This document shows positions 45,750 through 55,340 of a DNA stretch of 64,000 nt, piece by piece (the first letter of the stretch is position 1; each line of letters starts with the position of its first letter). A model generated the notes under the pieces. The model was not told the origin of the DNA. It did no database searches and saw nothing but the letters and a program-made list of their open reading frames with translations. Source of the DNA: Peptostreptococcus canis. Lineage in GTDB: Bacteria > Bacillota > Clostridia > Peptostreptococcales > Peptostreptococcaceae. The stretch lies in contig NZ_JABGBW010000001.1 of NCBI RefSeq assembly GCF_014229965.1, forward strand, positions 1-64,000, read 5' to 3'. The position numbers were made by a program, and so were the translations under genes.

Positions 45750-46763
45750 ATGGAGATAAAAGATATTAACCAGTATAAAGATATTTGGGTTTTCGCTGAA
45801 CAGAGACAGGGAAAACTTACACCAGTAGTAATCGAATTACTAGGTGAAGGAAGAAAATTAGCAAATGTAAAAGGGAAAAAATTAAATGCAATACTTTTAG
45901 GTAAAGATGTTGATAGTTTAATTCCAGAGCTTTATGCATATGGAGCAGAAACTGTATACTATGCAAATGATGCTCTATTAGAAAATTATACAACTGATGC
46001 TTATACAAAAGTAATAGTTGATGCAATTGAAGAAATAAAACCGGAAATAGTTCTAGTTGGTGCTACAAATATAGGTAGAGATTTAGCTCCTAGAATAGCA
46101 TCAAGACTTAACACTGGGCTTACAGCTGACTGTACAAAATTAGAAATAGATGAAGAAGATGGTAAAATCAAGCAGACTAGACCTGCATTTGGTGGTAATA
46201 TAATGGCCACTATTATATGTCCGGATGCCAGACCACAGATGTCTACAGTAAGACCAGGTGTTATGGATAAGGCAGAAAGAGATGATTCTAGAAAAGGTGA
46301 AGTTGTTAATTTAAACATCGATTTAAAGGAATCTGATATCAGAACTAAGATTATTGAAATAGTAAAATCTGCTCATGAAAAAGTTTCATTGACAGATGCA
46401 AATATAATAGTATCTGGTGGTTTGGGACTTAAAACTCCAGACGGATTTAAGCTAATAGAAGAATTAGCGAATAAACTTGGTGGTGTTGTAGGTTCATCAA
46501 GAGCTGCAGTTGATGCTGGTTGGATAGACAGAAGTCATCAGGTTGGTCAGACTGGTGTGACAGTTAAGCCTAACCTATATGTAGCTTGTGGTATATCAGG
46601 AGCTATTCAGCATCTAGCTGGAATGAAAGAGTCAGATATAATAGTTGCAATAAATAAAGATCCAGATGCACCTATATTTAAGGTAGCTGATTATGGAATA
46701 GTTGGGGATCTATACAAAGTAATTCCTGAAATAATAGAGGCATTGGATTCAATACAAAAATAA
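45750..46763 (+). CDS. etfA: Electron transfer flavoprotein, alpha subunit
   Basis: A 337-residue EtfA. N-terminal half contacts EtfB; the C-terminal FAD domain shows [49 protein letters not shown] (listed in parts) and NKDPDAPIF, all characteristic. Bifurcating Etfs have the same fold, so bifurcation is possible but not decided here. Confidence 0.95.
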   Translation: MEIKDINQYKDIWVFAEQRQGKLTPVVIELLGEGRKLANVKGKKLNAILLGKDVDSLIPELYAYGAETVYYANDALLENYTTDAYTKVIVDAIEEIKPEIVLVGATNIGRDLAPRIASRLNTGLTADCTKLEIDEEDGKIKQTRPAFGGNIMATIICPDARPQMSTVRPGVMDKAERDDSRKGEVVNLNIDLKESDIRTKIIEIVKSAHEKVSLTDANIIVSGGLGLKTPDGFKLIEELANKLGGVVGSSRAAVDAGWIDRSHQVGQTGVTVKPNLYVACGISGAIQHLAGMKESDIIVAINKDPDAPIFKVADYGIVGDLYKVIPEIIEALDSIQK

Positions 46764-46814
46764 GATTATCTTGTTTTTAGTTTTCATGTATTTTTAGTAA
46801 AGGTGGAGGAAAAA

Positions 46815-47813
46815 ATGAGAATTTTAGCATATCATGTTCAACCATATGAAGAAAAAGCATTTCTTAAGTGGTCAAAAGAAAATAATATAGAAGTAGTATT
46901 AGAAAAAGGTTTATTAACATTAGATTCAGTTGAAAAAGCTAAAGGGTTTGACGGTGTTACGACTCAACAAGTTATACCTGTAAAAGATGAAGAGATATTC
47001 AAAAAATTAAAAGAATATGGCGTTGGTCAGATTTCATCAAGAACTGCAGGTGTTGATATGTTTGGCTTAGATATGGCAAAAGAATACGGAATAGCAATTA
47101 CAAATGTTCCTAGATATTCTCCTAATGCCATAGCTGAATTAGCTGTTTCTCATGCTATGCATCTATTGAGAAATGTTAAACGTATTGAAAAAGCAATGTC
47201 TGTTGGAGATTTCTCTTGGAACAAGGATCTTATATCAAGAGAAATTAGAAGTTGTACAGTTGGTATAGTAGGAACAGGTAGAATAGGTCTTACTGCAGGT
47301 ACACTTTTTAAGGGATTAGGAGCTAATATTATAGGATATGATAAGTTCAGAAATCCTGATGCAGATGGTGTATTGGAATACAAAGATACATTAGAAGAAT
47401 TATTAAAAGAAGCTGATATTATTTCTTTACATTTACCATTGGTAGATGATACTTATCACTTAATAAATAAGGATAATATAAAGATAATGAAAGATGATGC
47501 AATAGTAGTTAATACAGGTAGAGGTGCTTTAGTTAATATAGATGATATAATTGAAGCTCTTGAATCTGGAAAACTAGCAGGAGCTGGTCTTGATGTGTTA
47601 GAATGTGAGACTCTTTATGTTAATCAGAAAGTAGGTCTTGAAAAGATTAAAGGAACTGTTGTTGAAAAATTGATGGGAATGGATAATGTTGTATTGACAG
47701 GACATTTTGCATTCTTTACTGAAACAGCAGTAGATAATTTAGTTTCAATTTCTCTTGATAATATTAAAAAGAGTATAGAAACAGGAAAATTACACAATTG
47801 TACAAATATGTAG
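46815..47813 (+). CDS. ldhA: D-2-hydroxyacid dehydrogenase ((R)-2-hydroxyisocaproate type)
   Basis: A 332-residue NAD-dependent enzyme of the D-lactate dehydrogenase family reducing a 2-oxoacid to the (R)-2-hydroxyacid, the entry to the reductive branch. Motifs: ISSRTAGVDMFGLD, NVPRYSPNAIAELAV, Rossmann loop GIVGTGRIG (~residues 149-157), NTGRGALV and TGHFAFFTE with the catalytic His. Start ATG 46815, with GGTGGAGG upstream; the GTG at 46803 overlaps the binding site. In C. difficile the gene lies at the head of the operon; here it is last. Confidence 0.93.
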   Translation: MRILAYHVQPYEEKAFLKWSKENNIEVVLEKGLLTLDSVEKAKGFDGVTTQQVIPVKDEEIFKKLKEYGVGQISSRTAGVDMFGLDMAKEYGIAITNVPRYSPNAIAELAVSHAMHLLRNVKRIEKAMSVGDFSWNKDLISREIRSCTVGIVGTGRIGLTAGTLFKGLGANIIGYDKFRNPDADGVLEYKDTLEELLKEADIISLHLPLVDDTYHLINKDNIKIMKDDAIVVNTGRGALVNIDDIIEALESGKLAGAGLDVLECETLYVNQKVGLEKIKGTVVEKLMGMDNVVLTGHFAFFTETAVDNLVSISLDNIKKSIETGKLHNCTNM

Positions 47814-47920
47814 TTTTTAATTTTATTTAACAAATATTAATGTAAATGTATGGTATAAACCATAATAAATTTTGATAGAATTGTACCCTTAAAATTTTAA
47901 ATAAGCGATTTTATCGCTAA

Positions 47921-47962
47921 AGAGAAATCCTGACTTTTATTTAGTCGGGATTTCTTTGTTTA
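47921..47962 (+). terminator. Terminator of the dehydratase operon
   Basis: AGAGAAATCCTGAC/AGTCGGGATTTCTTT stem with a T-rich loop and TTGTTT tail. It ends the seven-gene operon. Confidence 0.85.
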
Positions 47963-48031
47963 GTAACTTATACTCGTTCTGTGAGGCATAACATAAATAA
48001 AAAAATAAAGACTATAAATTAAATAAATATA

Positions 48032-48071
48032 TATACTAAATCTATTTTTAGTATACATGCTATGTTATAAT
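48032..48071 (+). promoter_or_regulatory. prfB promoter with inverted repeat
   Basis: Extended -10 TGTTATAAT (TATAAT at 48066-48071). A 9-bp-arm inverted repeat TATACTAAA-N6-TTTAGTATA (48032-48055) covers the -35 position and could be an operator. Confidence 0.5.
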
Positions 48072-48185
48072 AAAAAATATGTACAAAAATTAATTACCAC
48101 TATAATATTTTATTATAGCAAAAGACATTAAGTTATATAAAAATATTGATTTTAAATGAACTGATTTGAGGAGGAATGTATATAT

Positions 48186-49317
48186 ATGTTAAATATACAA
48201 GATTACAAGGCGGAGTTCGATTCTATCGGCTTCAGAGTAAGAGAGTTAGGTGTTTCTCTTTGACCTGGATGGTTTGAGAGCAAAGCAGGTAGATATAAAT
48301 ACTTTAATGGAAGAGCAGGAATTTTGGGAAGATAGTGAAAAAGCTAATAAATATCTTCAGGAAAATAAGGCGATTTCAGTTAAATTGGAAAGTTATAATG
48401 AGTTATACACTTTATATGAAGAAGTAGGTATTTTAATTGATTTAAGCGAAGAATCAGATGAAACCGAATCAAAATCATTGGAAGAATCCTTAGTAAATAG
48501 AATAAAGCTGGCAAAAGGGAAATTGGAATCCATGACCTTAGAACTTTTGTTTAATGGTGAATACGACAAAAATAATGCTATATTATCAATTAATCCAGGA
48601 ACAGGTGGACTAGATGCTCAAGATTGGTCTCAAATGATGCTACGAATGTACACAAGGTGGGCAGAATCGAAGAAATATTCGGTGAAATTACTGGATTTAA
48701 TTTATGATACTGAAGCAGGTATAAAAACAGCTACATTGTTAATAAAGGGAGAAAATGCCTATGGATATTTAAAGAGTGAAAAAGGTGTTCACAGGTTGGT
48801 TAGAATATCTCCATTTGATTCTTCGGGAAAAAGACATACCTCTTTTGCATCTGTGGATGTAATGCCGGAAATAGACGAAAATATAAATATAGAAGTAAAT
48901 CAAGCTGATTTGAAGGTAGATACATATAGAGCGTCTGGAGCAGGAGGTCAACATGTAAACACAACTGATTCAGCTGTAAGGATAACACATATTCCAACTG
49001 GTGTAGTAGTACAGTGTCAAAACGAGAGAAGTCAGCACATGAATAGAGATGTGGCAATGAAACTTTTAATAGCGAAATTAATACAGTTAAAAGAGGAAGA
49101 ACAAAAAGAAAGAATAGAGGATATACAAGGTAAGTACAATCAAATTACGTGGGGAAGTCAAATAAGGTCATATGTATTTCAACCATATAAACTGGTAAAG
49201 GATCATAGAACTAATTTTGAGAATGCAAATGTAGATTCTGTAATGAATGGTGATTTGGATAAATTTATGTTTGAATATCTAAAAAACAAGCAGAAAAGGA
49301 AAGAAAATGAATATTAA
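48186..49317 (+). CDS. prfB: Peptide chain release factor 2, programmed +1 frameshift
   Basis: The zero frame starts at ATG 48186 (GAGGAGG upstream), runs 25 codons to CTT TGA at 48258-48263, and the rest lies in the +1 frame from GAC 48262, giving ~376 residues. CTTTGAC with an upstream TTAGGTG stimulator-like stretch is the classic autoregulatory RF2 shift site: low RF2 favours slipping past its own UGA. The protein shows RISPFDSSG (UGA-recognising SPF) and GAGGQHVNTTDSAVR (catalytic GGQ). The gene overlaps tex by 11 bases. prfB usually follows secA, but here lies 11.6 kb downstream. Confidence 0.95.
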
Positions 49318-51478
49318 TGAAATACTAATAAAAGAATTTAAATTAAAAGAATATCAGATTGAAAATGCAATAAAACTCATAGATGAGGGTAATACAATAC
49401 CATTTATTGCAAGATATAGAAAAGAAATGACTGGAGAAATGAGTGATACTCAATTAAGAGATTTATTTGAAAGATTAACTTATCTTAGAAATCTTGAATC
49501 CAGAAAAGAAGATATTATGAGACTTATAGATGAACAAGGAAAGCTGACAGAAGAGATAGAAAAATCACTTGAAAAGGCAAAAACTCTTCAGGAAGCAGAG
49601 GATATATATGCCCCATATAAGCAAAAAAAGAGAACAAGAGCTACAATTGCGAAAGAAAGAGGATTAGAACCTTTAGCTCTTATGCTTTTGCTGTCAAAAA
49701 ATATAGATTTGGAAAAAGAGGCATTTGCATTTGTAAATGAAGAAAATGATGTATTAGATATTCAAACTGCTATTGAAGGTGCTAAAGATATTGTTGCAGA
49801 GCAGATGAGTGATGATGCTGACATTAGAAAATATATAAGAGAATATGGTTTGAATCATGGACTAATTAGCTCAAAAGCGAAAAATGAAGAGGATTCAGTA
49901 TATAAAATGTATTATGATTTTTCAGAGTCAATAAAAGATATTCTTCCTCATAGAACTTTGGCTATAAACAGAGGTGAAAAGGAGGACTTTTTATCCGTGA
50001 AAATAGTACTTGACGATCAAACTATGATAGATGAAATAGCCAAAAGATACACTGGAGCACAGAATGAGGGAAATGAAAATATACTTTTTGAAATAGCACA
50101 AGATTCATATAAAAGATTAATATTTCCATCAATAGAAAGAGAGTTAAGAAATCATTTGACAGAAATAGCACAGGAAAGAGCAATAAAAGTATTTGGACAA
50201 AATTTAAATGGCCTTTTACTTCAACCGCCTATTAAAGAGCAGGTAGTTATGGGATTTGATCCCGCATTTAGAACAGGATGTAAAATAGCGATTGTAGATA
50301 AAAACGGAAAATTATTAGATTTTACTACAGTATATCCAACAGAACCTCAAAATAAAATTGAAGAATCGAAAAAAATATTAAAAAATATGATAAATAAGTA
50401 TAATGTGGATATAATTTCTATTGGTAATGGTACAGCTTCAAGAGAGTCTGAGAGATTTGTCGCGGAAATGATATCAGAAATGGATAGAAATGTTAGTTAT
50501 GTAATTGTGAATGAAGCCGGTGCATCTGTATATTCCGCTTCAAAATTAGCAAATGAAGAGCATCCGGATATAAATGTATCTATTAGAGGAGCTATTTCTA
50601 TTGCTAGAAGATTACAGGATCCTATGGCTGAATTAGTGAAAATAGATCCTAAAAGTATAGGAGTAGGTCAATATCAGCATGATGTAAATGAAAAAAGGTT
50701 GACTGAAGTACTAGATGGAGTAGTTGAGGATTCTGTAAATAAAATAGGCGTAGACGTAAATACAGCATCATACTCTCTGTTAGAACATGTTGCAGGTATT
50801 TCTTCAAGTGTAGCAAAAAATATAGTGATTTATAGAGATGAAAATGGAGAATTTAATGATATAAACGATTTAAAAAATGTTAAAAGGTTGGGACCGGCTG
50901 CATTTAAGCAATCAGCAGGATTTATAAGAATTCCTGAATCTAATAATCCTCTTGATAATACAGGTGTTCATCCCGAAAGTTATGAAGCATGTCTGGGATT
51001 GTTGGATAAACTAGGTTATTCATTAAATGATGTAAAAAACGGAAATCTTGAAGATATAGATTCAAGGGTAAAGAAATATGGGATTTCTAAACTTTCCGAT
51101 GAATTAAAATCCGGAGAAGCTACGTTAAAAGATATTATTGATGAAATTAAAAAGCCGGGAAGAGATATTAGAGATAGTGGTATAAAACCCGTACTTAGAA
51201 CTGATATTATGAAGTTGGAAGATTTAGAAAATGATATGATTCTTACTGGAACAGTTAGAAATGTCGTTGACTTTGGTGCTTTTATAGATATAGGCATAAA
51301 AAATGACGGCTTGGTTCATATTTCTCAAATTTCAAAGAAAAGGATAAAAAATGTGTCAGATGTTTTAACAGTTGGAGATATAGTTAATGTAAGAGTAATA
51401 GGGATAGATTTAGAAAAGGGAAAAGTATCCCTATCACTAAAAAATGTTCCACAAAATAAAGAAACAGAAGCAATTTAA
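49307..51478 (+). CDS. tex: Tex-family S1 RNA-binding transcription accessory protein
   Basis: A 723-residue protein. N-terminal Tex domain with IPFIARYRKEMTG (~residues 32-44), a YqgF-like nuclease fold (VVMGFDPAFRTGCKIA), helix-hairpin-helix region (GISSSVAKNIVIYR, VKRLGPAAFKQSAGF), and a C-terminal S1 domain (~residues 645-715; LTGTVRNVVDFGAFIDIG, GLVHISQIS). Binds nucleic acid; acts in transcription or RNA-related stress. Starts inside the end of prfB with AAAGGAAAG. Confidence 0.94.
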   Translation: MNINEILIKEFKLKEYQIENAIKLIDEGNTIPFIARYRKEMTGEMSDTQLRDLFERLTYLRNLESRKEDIMRLIDEQGKLTEEIEKSLEKAKTLQEAEDIYAPYKQKKRTRATIAKERGLEPLALMLLLSKNIDLEKEAFAFVNEENDVLDIQTAIEGAKDIVAEQMSDDADIRKYIREYGLNHGLISSKAKNEEDSVYKMYYDFSESIKDILPHRTLAINRGEKEDFLSVKIVLDDQTMIDEIAKRYTGAQNEGNENILFEIAQDSYKRLIFPSIERELRNHLTEIAQERAIKVFGQNLNGLLLQPPIKEQVVMGFDPAFRTGCKIAIVDKNGKLLDFTTVYPTEPQNKIEESKKILKNMINKYNVDIISIGNGTASRESERFVAEMISEMDRNVSYVIVNEAGASVYSASKLANEEHPDINVSIRGAISIARRLQDPMAELVKIDPKSIGVGQYQHDVNEKRLTEVLDGVVEDSVNKIGVDVNTASYSLLEHVAGISSSVAKNIVIYRDENGEFNDINDLKNVKRLGPAAFKQSAGFIRIPESNNPLDNTGVHPESYEACLGLLDKLGYSLNDVKNGNLEDIDSRVKKYGISKLSDELKSGEATLKDIIDEIKKPGRDIRDSGIKPVLRTDIMKLEDLENDMILTGTVRNVVDFGAFIDIGIKNDGLVHISQISKKRIKNVSDVLTVGDIVNVRVIGIDLEKGKVSLSLKNVPQNKETEAI

Positions 51479-51537
51479 AAATTCAAAAAATCAATAGAAA
51501 GATAATATAAAAAGATTTTGCAAAAGGTGGTGTTTTT

Positions 51538-52359
51538 ATGAAGAGAATTTGCGTAATGTATTTTAGTGGTACAGATAATACCAAAAAGGTTTCAATAGGT
51601 TTTGCAGAAAGCCTTAAAAAACATTTGGGGAATAGTCTCTGTTGCGAAATATCAATTTATAATTTTACACCACCTGAAAATAGAAAACAAATGCCTGAGT
51701 TTGATAGTAATGATATTCTAGTACTTGCAGTTCCTACTATTGCAGGAAGGGTGCCTAATTTGCTATTGCCGTATTTATCAAAAATAAAGGCCAAAAATTC
51801 TCTGGGAGTTCCAATTGTAACTTTTGGTAATAGAAATTTTGATGATAGTTTAATAGAACTTTCTAGACTGATGGAAGAAGGTGGTTGTAATATAATAGCC
51901 GGTGGTGCTTTTATAGGAGAACATTCATTTTCAGAAATTCTGGCAAAAAATAGACCTGATCAGGAAGATTTTATTGTGTTGGATAATTTTGCAAAGAAAG
52001 TTGCTCAAAAAATATTATCGGGCGATTATTCACGGGTTGAAATAGATGGGGAAATTCCATTTAGACCATATTTTACTCCTAGGGATAGAAATGGAAACAG
52101 TATAAATTTTGTGAAGATAAAACCTGTCACAGACACTGAAAAATGCGATAGTTGCGGAATCTGTGCAAAAATATGTCCATTAGGTTCAATAGATAAATTT
52201 AATTTTGATAAAATAATTGGCAAATGTATGAAATGTTGTGCTTGTATTAAGAAATGTCATACGGGTGCAAAATATTTCGATGATGAAGGATATATTTATC
52301 ATATGAAAGAATTAGAAGATATGTATTTTAAAAGAAAAGAGCCAAAAGTATTTATTTAA
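51538..52359 (+). CDS. Flavodoxin-ferredoxin fusion protein (EFR1-like)
   Basis: A 273-residue redox protein. The N-terminal flavodoxin-like domain has the FMN phosphate loop YFSGTDNTKKV (~residues 8-18) and VPTIAGRVP; the C-terminal half has two [4Fe-4S] motifs, CDSCGICAKICP and CMKCCACIKKCH. Family role poorly known; likely internal electron transfer. AAAGGTGG before the ATG. It stands directly upstream of the FMN riboswitch of ribU but has its own context. Confidence 0.86.
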   Translation: MKRICVMYFSGTDNTKKVSIGFAESLKKHLGNSLCCEISIYNFTPPENRKQMPEFDSNDILVLAVPTIAGRVPNLLLPYLSKIKAKNSLGVPIVTFGNRNFDDSLIELSRLMEEGGCNIIAGGAFIGEHSFSEILAKNRPDQEDFIVLDNFAKKVAQKILSGDYSRVEIDGEIPFRPYFTPRDRNGNSINFVKIKPVTDTEKCDSCGICAKICPLGSIDKFNFDKIIGKCMKCCACIKKCHTGAKYFDDEGYIYHMKELEDMYFKRKEPKVFI

Positions 52360-52410
52360 TTCCTATGATAAGGCAATTTAATATGTTATGAAAAAGTTTT
52401 CAAAAGTATA

Positions 52411-52439
52411 TTGACTTTAATTAATGTTAATAATATAAT
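52411..52439 (+). promoter_or_regulatory. ribU promoter
   Basis: TTGACT (52411-52416), 17-base spacer, TATAAT (52434-52439), ~24 bases ahead of the FMN riboswitch. Confidence 0.8.
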
Positions 52440-52462
52440 TTAATTAAGAAAATAAATAGAAA

Positions 52463-52643
52463 ATCTTCGGGGGTGGGTGAAATTCCCTACCGGCGGTTAT
52501 AGCCCGCGAGCTTGTTTAGAGCAGATTTGGTGAGATTCCAAAGCCGACAGTACAGTCTGGATGAGAGAAGACATTTATGCAATTTGTTAGTTATAATTGT
52601 AATTATTATTCCTGGAGAGAGATTTTTTCCAGGTTTTTTTATT
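52463..52643 (+). ncRNA. FMN riboswitch (RFN element) with terminator
   Basis: The aptamer (about 52463-52572) shows CTTCGGGGGTGGGTGAAATTCCC, CCGGCGGTTATAGCCCGCGAGC, GCAGATTTGGTGAGATTCCAAAGCCGACAGT and GGATGAGAGAAG, the conserved RFN blocks. A terminator CCTGGA/TTCCAGG with TTTTTTT follows at 52609-52643. FMN binding is expected to stop ribU transcription. Confidence 0.96.
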
Positions 52644-52670
52644 TCCCCTCGAAATAATAGGAGGTAAAAT

Positions 52671-53288
52671 ATGCAAAAAGCGAGTACGTTAAAAGCACAA
52701 AGTAGTAGGGTTTCAACAAATAAGCTGGTAAAAGTAGCTTTGTTATCAGCAATATCATTTATATTAATGTTTATAGAAATGCCAATACCGGGATTATTTC
52801 CGGATTTCTTAAAAATAGATATTTCTGATATTCCGGCACTTATAGCCGGGTTAGCATTGGGGCCTATTGCAGGAATTGCAGTTGAAGTGATAAAAAATTT
52901 CTTGCATGGTATCGTGGCCACGACTACAGGTGGAGTTGGCGAATTGGCAAACATTGTAGTAGGAAGCTCGTTTGTAGTAGGATCTTCAATCGTATACAGA
53001 AGCAGAAGAAATTTAAAAGGTCTTTTGATGAGTTTAGTATCTGGAACAATTATGATGGTGGTAGTAGGTTCTATTGTAAACTATTTTTTCTTATTGCCAT
53101 TCTATGGAAAACTTATGGGCTTAGAGGCAATAATAGGAATTGGTAAAGCAGTAAATCCAAAAGTACATGATTTGGCTACATTTGTAATCTGGTTTATAGC
53201 ACCATTCAACTTTATAAAAGGAATAATGATTTCAGTAATAATAATTCCTATATATAAAAAGATAGAAAATTTAATAAGAGCAAACTAA
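52671..53288 (+). CDS. ribU: ECF transporter S component, riboflavin (RibU)
   Basis: A 205-residue membrane protein with about six helices; FPDFLKIDISDIPALIAGLALGPIAGIAVEVIKN contains the RibU-typical D-x-S-D-I-P-A and GPIAG elements, and FVIWFIAPFNFIKG closes the protein. Start at AGGAGGT. Control by an FMN riboswitch supports riboflavin as substrate. Requires a shared EcfAA'T module encoded elsewhere. Confidence 0.93.
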   Translation: MQKASTLKAQSSRVSTNKLVKVALLSAISFILMFIEMPIPGLFPDFLKIDISDIPALIAGLALGPIAGIAVEVIKNFLHGIVATTTGGVGELANIVVGSSFVVGSSIVYRSRRNLKGLLMSLVSGTIMMVVVGSIVNYFFLLPFYGKLMGLEAIIGIGKAVNPKVHDLATFVIWFIAPFNFIKGIMISVIIIPIYKKIENLIRAN

Positions 53289-53751
53289 TGGCCAATAATA
53301 TAAAATATGGCTAATTTAGACAGAATTTACTGAGACCATGATATAGTAATGTAAAATTAATATTAAAGAGCAGAATGATAGATGACTCATAAGTTAGGAA
53401 AATTTTATTATCAAAAATTGGAACTGTTAAAAAAATATATGTTTCTAAAATGATAAATAAAAAACACCAGCTTTGAGTCATCTGTTTTTATGTTGTTTTC
53501 ATTATAATTAAGTTTAGAATGTATATAACAAGATAAAGTTGTCAGATAAAAAGATTAAATAATTACAAAGGATCTATCATAAACTATAAAAAATAGTATA
53601 TTTTTGTAATTGTTTAGAAAAAGGAAAACTTTTACATAATGTCAATTATATGCTAAAATATAATGTAGGCAGATTATATAAATATGAAGAGTATATTTTT
53701 ATTATCGGTAAATATTAAAATGAATATTATTGATTTAAACGGGAGGAAAAG
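53289..53751. other. Intergenic region between ribU and ptb
   Basis: About 460 AT-rich bases. AGATGACTCATAAG (53380-53393) can pair with CTTTGAGTCATCT (53471-53484), followed by GTTTTTATG; this closes a ~78-base AT-rich loop. It could be a terminator-like or small-RNA structure. Towards ptb, TTTACA (53631-53636), 17 bases and TAAAAT (53654-53659) form a probable promoter. Confidence 0.5.
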
Positions 53752-54669
53752 ATGATTAATCAAGATTATTTTGTGAATTTAGCCAAAGAAATATCAGGAG
53801 ATGCTATTCAAACAGTGGCGGTTGCTGCTCCGTATGATGATGCTACTCTTGAAGCACTAAGAAATGCTGTAGACTTGGGATTTGTGAAAGTTCAACTTGT
53901 AGGAGAAGAAGATAAAATACTTGCTACAGCTAAGAAAGCTAATTTGGACATATCAGATATGGAGTTAATCCATGCCGAAGATTTGGCGGATTCTGCTCAA
54001 AAAGCAGTAGATCAGGTGAAGTTAGGAAAAGCAAATTTGATTATGAAAGGACTTATAGACACTTCATTAATTCTTAAAGCCGTTGTAAAAAAAGAAAATG
54101 AGTTGAGAACAGGGAAGACATTAAGTTATGTTGGTATTTTATTTAGAGAAGATAAAGAAAAATATTATTTAACTTCTGATGGTGCTATGCTTATTGCTCC
54201 TGATTTACAGCAAAAAAAAGGTATAATAGAAAATGCAGTTGAAGTTGCTCATGCTTTAGGAAATGAAGAGCCAAAAGTAGCTATGATTTGTGCAAAGGAA
54301 AAATATTATGAAAAAATGCCGGCTACTGTAGATGCGACTGAATTACAGAAGATGAATAAAAATGGAGAAATTAAAGGTTGTATAGTAAGTGGGCCACTTC
54401 AGTTTGATAATGCTGTGGATGCTCATGCAGTTGAGGTAAAAGGAGTGGATGATCCGGTTGCTGGAAAGGCAGATATACTTGTTGTTCCTGCTATTGAAGC
54501 CGGTAATGTTCTTTTAAAAACAGCGAAGTATCTTGGAGGATGGACTTTTGGTGGAGTGGTAGTAGGTGCAAAAGTACCTATTGTTGTATGCTCAAGATCT
54601 GATGGAGAGTCAGCTAAGTTGGTTTCAATAGCCGCTGCTTGTATGATGGCTGCTAAAAATGGTAAGTAA
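53752..54669 (+). CDS. ptb: Phosphate butyryltransferase (acyl-CoA phosphotransacylase)
   Basis: A 305-residue enzyme of the phosphate acetyl/butyryltransferase family, converting butyryl- or branched acyl-CoA plus phosphate to acyl phosphate. VAVAAPYDDATLEA near the N-terminus, MKGLIDTS, and GPLQFDNAVD with the later ADILVVPAIEAGN are characteristic. Works with Buk, whose gene is 45 kb upstream; the two are adjacent in many clostridia but separated here. GGGAGG binding site. Confidence 0.93.
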   Translation: MINQDYFVNLAKEISGDAIQTVAVAAPYDDATLEALRNAVDLGFVKVQLVGEEDKILATAKKANLDISDMELIHAEDLADSAQKAVDQVKLGKANLIMKGLIDTSLILKAVVKKENELRTGKTLSYVGILFREDKEKYYLTSDGAMLIAPDLQQKKGIIENAVEVAHALGNEEPKVAMICAKEKYYEKMPATVDATELQKMNKNGEIKGCIVSGPLQFDNAVDAHAVEVKGVDDPVAGKADILVVPAIEAGNVLLKTAKYLGGWTFGGVVVGAKVPIVVCSRSDGESAKLVSIAAACMMAAKNGK

Positions 54670-54757
54670 TCTATACGAAGATATTTTGTAAATTTATATA
54701 ATGATGAAATTTAAAGTCTTAAAGAAAAGTAATAGTCTTTTAATTTGTTAACTTATT

Positions 54758-54785
54758 GGGAAGTCAGAGATGGCTTCCTTTTTGA
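54758..54785 (+). terminator. Terminator after ptb
   Basis: GGAAGTC/GGCTTCC stem (one T:G pair) with an AGAGAT loop and TTTTT tail. Confidence 0.8.
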
Positions 54786-54884
54786 TTTCATACTCATTTT
54801 ATATATTACTTATGGTATAATATAATGATGTGAACTTTTATTATAAAAATAATTAAGAGTAATAACTTTGGAGTAGGTGAAATT

Positions 54885-55340
54885 ATGAGAAAAATTTTTC
54901 TTAAAAATGAAGAATATACAAAGAAAATCGGAAAGTCTCTTGGAGAGTTGCTATTTGAGGGGGCTATTGTATGTTTAAATGGAGATCTCGGTGCAGGAAA
55001 GACAACCGTGACAAAAAGTATTGCAAAAGCTCTAGGAATAAATGAAGATATTACGAGCCCTACATTTACAATAGTAAATGAGTATAATGAGGGGAATATT
55101 CCGTTATACCATTTTGATGTATATAGAATAGGAAGTAGCGAAGAAATGTATGATATAGGATTTGACGAATATATAGATTCAAATGGGATTTGTGTTATTG
55201 AATGGTCAGATATAATTAAAGATATATTGCCAAAAGAAAGACTGGAAATTTTTCTATCATATGAAGATGAAGGAAGAAATATAGAATTTATACCTTATGG
55301 CAAAAAATATCAAAAAATTGTTGAGGCGGTGAGTTTATAG
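54885..55340 (+). CDS. tsaE: tRNA t6A biosynthesis ATPase TsaE
   Basis: A 151-residue P-loop protein. Walker A LNGDLGAGKTT (~residues 27-37), SPTFTIVNEY, and YHFDVYRIGS plus IEWSDI are TsaE hallmarks. It drives the TsaB-TsaD complex that makes threonylcarbamoyl-adenosine at position 37 of ANN-decoding tRNAs. GGAGTAGGTG before the ATG. Its stop overlaps the tsaB GTG start. Confidence 0.95.
   Translation: MRKIFLKNEEYTKKIGKSLGELLFEGAIVCLNGDLGAGKTTVTKSIAKALGINEDITSPTFTIVNEYNEGNIPLYHFDVYRIGSSEEMYDIGFDEYIDSNGICVIEWSDIIKDILPKERLEIFLSYEDEGRNIEFIPYGKKYQKIVEAVSL

Noticed and set aside
52487-52954. 155-residue minus-strand ORF
   Set aside because: It overlaps the FMN riboswitch and ribU in antisense and has no codon-usage support.
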